A stretch of DNA of 19,198 nt from Pseudomonadota bacterium (GTDB lineage: Bacteria > Pseudomonadota > Alphaproteobacteria > Reyranellales > Reyranellaceae), in assembly GCA_023416135.1 (NCBI GenBank), contig JAEZIF010000145.1:1-19198 (forward strand), read 5' to 3'. This document shows positions 13,327-19,198 of the stretch, in pieces; position 1 is the stretch's first letter, and each line of letters opens with the position of its first letter. The notes below the pieces were generated by a model. That model was not told the DNA's origin and made no database searches. It saw nothing but the letters and a program-made list of their open reading frames with translations. Made by a program: the position numbers and the translations under genes.

Positions 13327-14037
13327 TCAGTTGTTCAGGCCGGTCTTGGAAACCAGCATCGGCTCGGCGCGCCAGGCCTGCGGGAACAGGCGCTTCAGGT
13401 TCTCGAGCTTGGGCTTGTCGTGGACCACGATGTAGGGCTGGTTCGGGTTCATCGTCATATAGTCCTGGTGATAGCCTTCGGCGGCATAGAACGGCTTGCC
13501 GGGCTCGATCGTGGTCACGACCTTACCGCTGTAGACCTTCGCCCGGTCGAGCTGGTCGACATAAGCCTTGGCCACGCGCGCCTGCTCGTCATTCGCCGGG
13601 AAGATCGTCGACCGGTACTGCGTGCCGACGTCGGGTCCCTGGCGATTGAGCTGCGTCGGATCGTGCGCCACCGAGAAGTAGATCTGCAGGATCCGGCCGT
13701 AGCTGATCTTGCGCGGATCATAGGTGATGCGCACCGCTTCGGCGTGGCCGGTACGGCCGGACGTGACCTGATCGTACGCCGCGGTGTTCCTGGCGCCGCC
13801 GGCATAGCCCGATACCGCGCTGGTGACGCCGTCGACATGCTGGAACACGCCCTGCACGCCCCAGAAGCAGCCGCCGGCGAGCACGGCGACCTCGGCCGGC
13901 GCCTGCGTGGCCGGGATGTCGGCCACCGGCGGAGGCACGACCTTCGCGCTCTCGGCCGAGGACGGCCAGATGCCAAGACCGGTTGCGGCGGCGACGAACG
14001 CGCCGCCCGTGAGGGCAAGGGCAAGCCAGCGAGTCAT
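13327..14037 (-). CDS. msrA: Exported peptide-methionine (S)-S-oxide reductase
   Basis: MsrA reduces methionine-S-sulfoxide in damaged proteins. The 236-residue product has an N-terminal hydrophobic segment (WLALALTGGAFVAAATGLG) acting as signal peptide or anchor. A Pro/Ala linker follows, then the catalytic domain with the nucleophile C57 in LAGGCFWGVQGVFQ, GYAGG, HAEAVRITYDP, GTQYRSTIF and YHQDY. C57 is the only cysteine in the protein, so it lacks a resolving cysteine and must be recycled by an outside thiol. ATG 14037 comes 2 nt after the stop of the SDR gene, so the two are co-transcribed. It ends 19 nt from the convergent MFS gene. No MsrB is adjacent. Confidence 0.94.
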   Translation of the reverse strand: MTRWLALALTGGAFVAAATGLGIWPSSAESAKVVPPPVADIPATQAPAEVAVLAGGCFWGVQGVFQHVDGVTSAVSGYAGGARNTAAYDQVTSGRTGHAEAVRITYDPRKISYGRILQIYFSVAHDPTQLNRQGPDVGTQYRSTIFPANDEQARVAKAYVDQLDRAKVYSGKVVTTIEPGKPFYAAEGYHQDYMTMNPNQPYIVVHDKPKLENLKRLFPQAWRAEPMLVSKTGLNN

Positions 14038-14039
14038 GG

Positions 14040-14897
14040 TCACTTCTCCGCGGTCAGGAAGGCGGCGAATGCCTCCATATACTCGGGGTGCCAGCGCGAC
14101 AGCGCCGGCCGGTTCTCGGTGATGTCCTGGGCCGCCCAGAGGATGCGCCGATGGTCGACCTCGCGCGTCACCTCGTTGTCGGGGCAGAGAATGTAGAAAT
14201 CGCCATGGCCCATGCCATCGATCAGCATGTCGATGACCTGGTCCGGGCTCCAGGCGCCGGCCGGCTTCTCGGTGCGTCCGCGCGCGGTCATGCCGGTGAA
14301 GGTCGAGCCCGGAATCAGCAGATGGGCGGAGATGGTGGCTGCCGCCTCGTTGCGCAAGCTGTGGGCCAGGGCTTCGGTCAGCACCTTCACACCCGCCTTG
14401 CTGACGTTGTAGGCGGTGTCGCCCGGCGGGCAGGTGATGCCCTGCTTGGAGCCCGTGTTGACGATGGCGCACGGTGTCTTCTGCGCCAGCATCGCCGGCG
14501 CGAAGGTCTGCACGCCATTGATGACGCCCCACAGGGTGACGTCGAGGACGCGCTTCCAGCGCTCGTAGTGGTCCCACGGTCCGCCGCCCGGCGCGGTGCC
14601 GGCATTGTTCATCAGCACCGCGACCTCATCGAACGCCCCATAGGCCCGGTCCTTCAGGGCCTGCACGCTCCCGAGCTTGCTGACATCGGTCGGAACGGTG
14701 ATGACCGCAGCACGTCCATCCGGCGCCGCAACCGCGACTTCGTCGGCCGCGCGTCCGAGCGCGTCGGCCGACAGGTCGGCCAGGCATACACGCATGCCCA
14801 TCGAGGCGAAGCGGCGAGCGGCGGCGAGGCCGATGCCACTGGCGGCTCCGGTGATGACGGCGACGCGGCCGGCGGCGAGGGCGGGATGTGTGGGCAT
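14040..14897 (-). CDS. Short-chain dehydrogenase/reductase (SDR)
   Basis: This is a classical SDR of 285 residues acting on an alcohol or carbonyl with NAD(P). It has the cofactor motif TGAASGIG (16-23), NNAG (97-100), and the catalytic S150, Y163 and K167 in NTGSKQG and AYNVSKAG. Asp41 at the end of the second strand (CLADLS) favours NAD(H) over NADP(H). The substrate cannot be told; the C-terminal region (HGDFYILCPDNEVTREVDHR) is similar in style to SDRs annotated for steroid or fatty-alcohol chemistry, but this is weak. AAGGGA precedes ATG 14897. It is divergent from the aldo/keto reductase and followed by msrA. Confidence 0.9.
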   Translation of the reverse strand: MPTHPALAAGRVAVITGAASGIGLAAARRFASMGMRVCLADLSADALGRAADEVAVAAPDGRAAVITVPTDVSKLGSVQALKDRAYGAFDEVAVLMNNAGTAPGGGPWDHYERWKRVLDVTLWGVINGVQTFAPAMLAQKTPCAIVNTGSKQGITCPPGDTAYNVSKAGVKVLTEALAHSLRNEAAATISAHLLIPGSTFTGMTARGRTEKPAGAWSPDQVIDMLIDGMGHGDFYILCPDNEVTREVDHRRILWAAQDITENRPALSRWHPEYMEAFAAFLTAEK

Positions 14898-14931
14898 CGC
14901 TGGTTCCCTTTGCAGGCGGAGATCAGACGAA

Positions 14932-14959
14932 TTGCGCGATATAGTCGAGGAACTATAAC
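14932..14959 (+). promoter_or_regulatory. Predicted promoter of the aldo/keto reductase, overlapping an inverted repeat
   Basis: TTGCGC (14932-14937) and TATAAC (14954-14959) are 16 nt apart. TATAGT (14940-14945) and ACTATA (14952-14957) form a 6-bp dyad that overlaps the -10 box and sits in the 79-nt divergent gap with the SDR gene, so a regulator could control both directions. Confidence 0.45.
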
Positions 14960-14976
14960 GTGATCGAGGTTACCGG

Positions 14977-15968
14977 ATGAAACAACACTCGTTCGGCAGC
15001 CTCCGGCCGGTCTCCACGCTCACTTGGGTGGTGGTGGGCTCGGCATGTCGTGGGGGGCCACGACGACCGGAGAATGTGTCGCCACCGTGCACGATGCCGT
15101 GGCGGCCGGTATCACCCTCCTGGACTTGGCGCCGCGCTACGGCGACGGCAAGGCCGAGCTCGTGGTCGGCGAGGCCTTTGCCGGCAAGCTGCCGGCGGGC
15201 CTGCGCGTCACCAGTAAATGCAATCTCGGCAATTTGCCGCCTGATCAGGTCGAGGGCGTGCTGCGTCGGTCGATCGACGCCAGCCTGCAGCGCCTGCAGC
15301 GCCTGCAACTGCCGTGCCTCGATCTCTTCTTCCTCCATTCCAACATCGTGCCCGACCAGGGCTTCGTCAGCCGCGCCCGCCCCGATGCGGCCGAGCGCAT
15401 GACGCCCTACGCCACCTTCGTCGACCGCGTGCGCCCGGCATTTGAACGCCTGGTCGGCGAAGGCCTGATCGGCGCCTGGGGCATCACCGGCATCGGCCAG
15501 CCCGACACGCTCATCAAGGTGCTGGGCGAGCAGCCGCTCCCGGCGGCCGTGCAGTGCATCGCCAACCTGCTGGACTCACCGGGCGGGCTGAAATTCTTCG
15601 ACGGGCCGGCCAAGCCACGCGCCGTGATCGCGGCGGCCCGGGCGGCTGGCGTCGGCGTCATCGGCATTCGCGCCGTGCAGGCCGGCGCCCTCACCAGCGC
15701 CATCGACCGCGAGCTGCCCGCCGATCACGCCGAAGTGCGCGACTATGCGCGGGCAACTCCCTTACGCGCGATCTGCGCCGAGCTCGGCGCCAAACCGGCC
15801 GTCATCGCCCACCGCTACGCGCTGGCGCTCGACATCGACACGCTGGTGCTGGGCGTGAAGAACCGGCACGAGCTGGCCGAATGCGTTGCCGCGGCCGAGG
15901 CCGGCCCGTTGTCGGCCGATCTGGTCGCCCGCATCGACCAGGCCGTCATCAGACCTGGTCCGGCCTGA
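14977..15968 (+). CDS. Aldo/keto reductase with an apparent frameshift near the start
   Basis: Aldo/keto reductases reduce carbonyls with NADPH on a TIM barrel. From 15024 the frame encodes GGGGLGMSWGATTTGECVA, the catalytic tetrad Asp/Tyr in LLDLAPRYGDG, Lys in RVTSKCNLG and His in LFFLHSN, and then cofactor-binding segments. The expected first strand, MKQHSFGSLRPVSTLT, is in another frame, starting at ATG 14977, which has GAGG 7 nt upstream. One missing base near 15022-15024 would join them as STLTLGGGGLG. Thus either the gene is mutated, the sequence has an error, or a shorter protein starts at TTG 15024 or ATG 15045, neither with a clear ribosome site. Its 3' end overlaps the RND gene by 20 nt. 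Confidence 0.82.
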
Positions 15969-18900
15969 ACGTGGGCTCCGGTGGCACCTCCGGCTTGCGC
16001 CACTTGAAGCGCAGCTCCGACAGCCCGGTGCACACCGTGTAGAAGACCGGCGTGAACACCAAACCGAAGATGGTGACGCCCAGCATGCCGAAGAACACCG
16101 CCGTGCCCAGCGACTGGCGCATCTCCGCGCCGGCGCCGAAGCTCACCACCAGCGGCACCACGCCCAGGATGAAGGCGAGCGACGTCATGAGGATTGGCCG
16201 CAGACGCGTCTTGGCGGCGCTGACCGCGGCGTCGAAGCGGTTCATGCCCGCCTCGTGCGCCTGCTTGGCGAACTCCACGATCAGGATGGCGTTCTTGGCT
16301 GCGAGGCCCACCAGCACCACCAGGCCGATCTCGACCAGGATGTTGCGATCGAGCCCGCGCAGGATGACGCCTGCCATCGCGGCCAGCACGCACATCGGCA
16401 CGATCAGGATGACGGCGAGCGGCAACAGCCAGCTCTCGTAGAGCGCCGCCAGCAGCAGGAACACGAACACCACCGCGAGGCCGAAGGCCAGGATGGCGGT
16501 GTCGCCGGCGAGCTTCTCCTGTAGCGCGATCTCGGTCCATTCGAAGCCGAAGCCCGAGGGCAGCACTTTCTCGGCCAGGCCCTCGATGGTCGTGATGCCC
16601 TGGCCCGACGAGAAGCCGGGCTTCAGGGCAACCTGCATCTCGGCCGCAGGATAGAGGTTGTAGCGCGCCACGCGATAGGGACCGGTCGTGTCGGAGAAGG
16701 TGGCGACCGAGCCGATCGGCACCATCTCGCCGCTGGCCGAGCGGGTCTTGAGGTTGCCGACGTCGCGCACGGTCAGGCGATAGGGATCGTCGGCCTGCGC
16801 GGTCACGCGATAGGTGCGGCCGAGGATGTTGAAGTCGTTGACGTAGCCCGAGCCCATGTAGATCGACAGGGTCTCGAACACGCGCGCGATCGGCACACCG
16901 AGCTGCTCCGCCTTGGTGCGATCGACCTCGGCCCAGATCTGCGGCGTGCGCGTGCTGAACAGCGTGAAGGCCTGCGTCAGGCCCGGCGTCTGGCCCGAGG
17001 CGCCGGCGAGCGCCCAGGTGGCGCCCTCGAGCGCCGGCAGGCCGCGCGCGGCGCGGTCCTGCACATAGCCTTTGAGGCCGCCGCCGGTGCCGATGCCCGG
17101 CACCGAGGGCGGCTCGAGCACGAACACGAAGGCCTCGCGCAGGGAGAACATCTTGCCGCGCAAGTCGCCGAGGATCTTGGACATCGGCAGGTCGCGGCGC
17201 TGCTCGAACGGCTTCAGCGTGACGAAGATCACGCCGGTGTTGGGCGCGTTGGTGAAGGTGGCGCCGTCGAAGCCGACGAAGGCCACGGCGTGCTCGACGC
17301 CGGGCGTCTCCATGATCATCTCCGAGGCCTGGCGCACCAGCTTGTCGGCGCGTTCGAGCGTCGCGCCGGCCGGAAGCTGCATGGCGGCAATCAGGTAGGA
17401 GCGGTCGAGCTGCGGCACCAGGCCGGTCGGCGTGTTGACCAGGATGTTGCCGGTCAGCACCAGCAGGCCGGCATAGATGACCAGCACGATGGTCGCCCAG
17501 CGGATGAGGCGCGCCGTGGCCCGGCCATAGAAGTTCGACAGCCATTCGAAGCCGCGGTTGAATTGGCGGAAGAACCAGTTGAGCGGCCAGGCGATCCGCT
17601 CCATCAGCGTCGGCTTGGGCCTCTCGACATGCGACAGCGCATGGGTCTTGAGCAGCAGAGCCGCCATGGCGGGCGACAGCGTCAGCGACACGAAGGCCGA
17701 GATCGCCGTCGAGGCCGCGATGGTGATGGCGAACTGCCGATAGAACGTGCCTTGCAGACCGGTGATGAAGGCGGTCGGCAGGAACACGGCGATCAGCACC
17801 AGGGAGATCGCGATGAGGGCGCCACCCACCTCGTCCATGGTCTTGTGCGCCGCTTCCTTGGGCGACATGCCCTGGGTCAGATAGCGCTCGACGTTCTCGA
17901 CCACGACGATGGCGTCGTCGACGACGATGCCGATCGCCAGCACCAGGCCGAACAGCGACAGGGTGTTGAACGAGATGCCGACCGCGGCCATGACGGCGAA
18001 CGACCCGATCAGCGACACCGGGATGGCCAGCAACGGGATGATCGCGGCCCGCCAGGTCTGCAGGAACACGATCACGACGATCACGACCAGGATCAGCGCC
18101 TCGAACAGGGTCTCGATCACCGCGTCGACCGAGGCCTGGATGAACTCTGTCGGGTTGTAGACCACCGAAAAGTCGAGACCGGGCGGGAAGTCCTTCTTCA
18201 GCCGCGCCATGGTCGCCTTGACCGTGGTCGAGGTAGCAAGCGCGTTGGAGCCTGGGCGCTGGAAGATGCCAAGCGCCGTGGCGTTCTTGTTGTCGAGATA
18301 GGCGTTGAGCGTGTAGTCCTGCGCACCCAGTTCGATGCGCGCCACGTCGCGCAGGCGCGTCACCTGCCCGTCGGGCTCCGCGCGCAGCACGATGTTGCCG
18401 AACTCCTCGGGCGAGGTGAGGCGGCCCAACGTCTGCACCGACAGCGTGAAGCCGCCCGGCGACACCGCGGGTGCCTGGTTGATCGCGCCGGCGGCGACCT
18501 GCAGGTTGGCGGCGCGCATCGCCAGCATGACTTCGCCGGCCGTCAGGTTGTGGGCGGCCACGCGCGCCGGATCGAGCCAGACGCGCATGGAATAGTCGCG
18601 GGCACCGAAGACCAGCACGTTGCCGACGCCGTCGATGCGGCTCAGCACGTCCTTCACATAAAGCGTGGCGTAGTTCGAGATGTACTGCTGGTCGCGGCTG
18701 CCGTCGGGCGACGTCATGTGCACGACCATCATCAGATCGGGCGAGGCCTTGCGCACGACGATGCCCAGCCGCTGCACGTCCTCGGGCAGGCGCGGCTGGG
18801 CCACGGCCACGCGGTTCTGCACGTTGACCTGCGCCTGGTCGATGTTGGTGCCCGGCTTGAACACGACGTTGATCGAAAGCCGCCCGTCGCCGGTCGACTG

Positions 18901-19146
18901 CGATTCGATGTAGAGCATGTCGTCGACGCCGTTGATCTCAAGCTCGAGCGGCGTGGCGACGGTCTGCGAGATGACTTCGGCCGAGGCGCCGGGGTAGGTC
19001 GCCGTAACATTGACCGTGGGCGGAGCGATCTCGGGGTATTCCGCGACCGGCAGGCCGAACTGAGCGATGCCACCCACGATCAGGATGATGATCGACAGCA
19101 CCGAAGCGAAGATCGGCCGGTCGATGAAAAAATGGGAAAAACGCAT
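15949..19146 (-). CDS. RND multidrug efflux permease, HAE1 family (AcrB/MexB-like)
   Basis: These inner-membrane trimers pump drugs, dyes and solvents out through an adaptor and an outer-membrane channel, powered by protons. The 1065-residue protein is full length. MRFSHFFIDRPIFASVLSII starts helix 1. The first porter region follows (YPEIAPPTVNVTATYPGASA, then NIDQAQVNVQNRV). The proton relay pair D410-D411 is in AIGIVVDDAIVVVENVER, and the matching lysine is in VGLAAKNAILIVEFAKQ in the second membrane half. YVNDFNILGRTYRV is typical of AcrB-like docking regions. Its adaptor gene would be expected just upstream, beyond the window. The last 20 nt overlap the aldo/keto reductase end to end. Confidence 0.96.
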   Translation of the reverse strand: MRFSHFFIDRPIFASVLSIIILIVGGIAQFGLPVAEYPEIAPPTVNVTATYPGASAEVISQTVATPLELEINGVDDMLYIESQSTGDGRLSINVVFKPGTNIDQAQVNVQNRVAVAQPRLPEDVQRLGIVVRKASPDLMMVVHMTSPDGSRDQQYISNYATLYVKDVLSRIDGVGNVLVFGARDYSMRVWLDPARVAAHNLTAGEVMLAMRAANLQVAAGAINQAPAVSPGGFTLSVQTLGRLTSPEEFGNIVLRAEPDGQVTRLRDVARIELGAQDYTLNAYLDNKNATALGIFQRPGSNALATSTTVKATMARLKKDFPPGLDFSVVYNPTEFIQASVDAVIETLFEALILVVIVVIVFLQTWRAAIIPLLAIPVSLIGSFAVMAAVGISFNTLSLFGLVLAIGIVVDDAIVVVENVERYLTQGMSPKEAAHKTMDEVGGALIAISLVLIAVFLPTAFITGLQGTFYRQFAITIAASTAISAFVSLTLSPAMAALLLKTHALSHVERPKPTLMERIAWPLNWFFRQFNRGFEWLSNFYGRATARLIRWATIVLVIYAGLLVLTGNILVNTPTGLVPQLDRSYLIAAMQLPAGATLERADKLVRQASEMIMETPGVEHAVAFVGFDGATFTNAPNTGVIFVTLKPFEQRRDLPMSKILGDLRGKMFSLREAFVFVLEPPSVPGIGTGGGLKGYVQDRAARGLPALEGATWALAGASGQTPGLTQAFTLFSTRTPQIWAEVDRTKAEQLGVPIARVFETLSIYMGSGYVNDFNILGRTYRVTAQADDPYRLTVRDVGNLKTRSASGEMVPIGSVATFSDTTGPYRVARYNLYPAAEMQVALKPGFSSGQGITTIEGLAEKVLPSGFGFEWTEIALQEKLAGDTAILAFGLAVVFVFLLLAALYESWLLPLAVILIVPMCVLAAMAGVILRGLDRNILVEIGLVVLVGLAAKNAILIVEFAKQAHEAGMNRFDAAVSAAKTRLRPILMTSLAFILGVVPLVVSFGAGAEMRQSLGTAVFFGMLGVTIFGLVFTPVFYTVCTGLSELRFKWRKPEVPPEPTFRPDQV

Positions 19147-19184
19147 GGCGTGGGCCTGGAACTGGGACTGTGGCTAGCGGCGAC

Positions 19185-19198
19185 TGTCATCCCGAGCG
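19185..19198. repeat. Possible edge of a dispersed intergenic repeat
   Basis: TGTCATCCCGAGCG at the window end matches, from memory, the start of a widespread intergenic repeat type (TCATCCCGAGCG...CGAGGGAT) seen in several bacterial genomes. Only 14 nt are visible, so this is a weak call. Confidence 0.25.

Noticed and set aside
15285..15311. Short tandem CTGCAGCGC repeat inside the aldo/keto reductase
   Set aside because: Only two exact copies and one degenerate copy, in frame and encoding a plausible helix (SLQRLQRLQL); not a meaningful repeat element.
15815..17545. A 576-codon minus-strand frame within the RND gene
   Set aside because: It is an alternate-frame reading of the RND permease, arginine/histidine-rich without any domain.

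Overview
This is a contiguous stretch of GC-rich, tightly packed chromosome, almost certainly from an alphaproteobacterium. The reasons are a hemE-hemH-hemJ cluster using HemJ as protoporphyrinogen oxidase, a ppsR-type PPDK regulator divergent from hemE, GlnD with two C-terminal ACT domains, a Bug-type solute-binding protein and frequent GTG/TTG starts. A Rhodospirillales/Reyranella- or Bradyrhizobium-like source would fit, but that is inference only. No rRNA, tRNA, CRISPR array, insertion sequence or phage gene is visible.

Layout. 1-1382: 3' half of glnD (+). 1463-2130: PIN toxin / Phd-YefM antitoxin pair (-), with a 12-bp-arm perfect palindrome and a good sigma70-like promoter abutting the antitoxin start. 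2189-4431: a minus-strand run of ppsR, a small four-cysteine exported protein, and a Bug-family binding protein whose start overlaps the stop of the small gene (ATGA). 4432-4754: the only gene-free stretch over 300 nt; it holds a 10-bp perfect inverted repeat and the divergent starts of ppsR and hemE. 4755-9482: a close-packed plus-strand array of hemE, hemH, hemJ, a C45-family acyltransferase/peptidase and an M20-family hydrolase. 9469-11176: NTF2-like protein, unknown protein and LysR regulator (-). 11277-11408: a 43-codon gene (+) whose ribosome-binding site lies inside an 11-bp hairpin. 11405-13307: tetR (-) divergent from an MFS exporter (+), with two matching operators. 13327-14897: SDR dehydrogenase then exported MsrA (-). 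14977-15968: aldo/keto reductase (+) with an apparent one-base frameshift near its start. 15949-19146: complete RND (HAE1) efflux permease (-).

How the genes work together. HemE makes coproporphyrinogen III, HemJ oxidises protoporphyrinogen IX, and HemH inserts iron; the step between HemE and HemJ (HemF or HemN) is not here. GlnD and PpsR are housekeeping regulators of nitrogen status and of PEP/pyruvate interconversion. TetR/MFS and the RND pump form a drug or solvent efflux theme. MsrA repairs oxidised methionine outside the cytoplasm.

Most worth a second look: the hairpin masking the ribosome-binding site of the 43-aa gene; the paired five-codon mini-cistrons whose stops overlap the non-ATG starts of hemE and hemH; the altered metal-site residues of the M20 protein; the frameshift in the aldo/keto reductase; and promoter/operator sites that abut start codons, suggesting leaderless regulator mRNAs. 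I see no large undescribed multi-gene defence or biosynthetic system.
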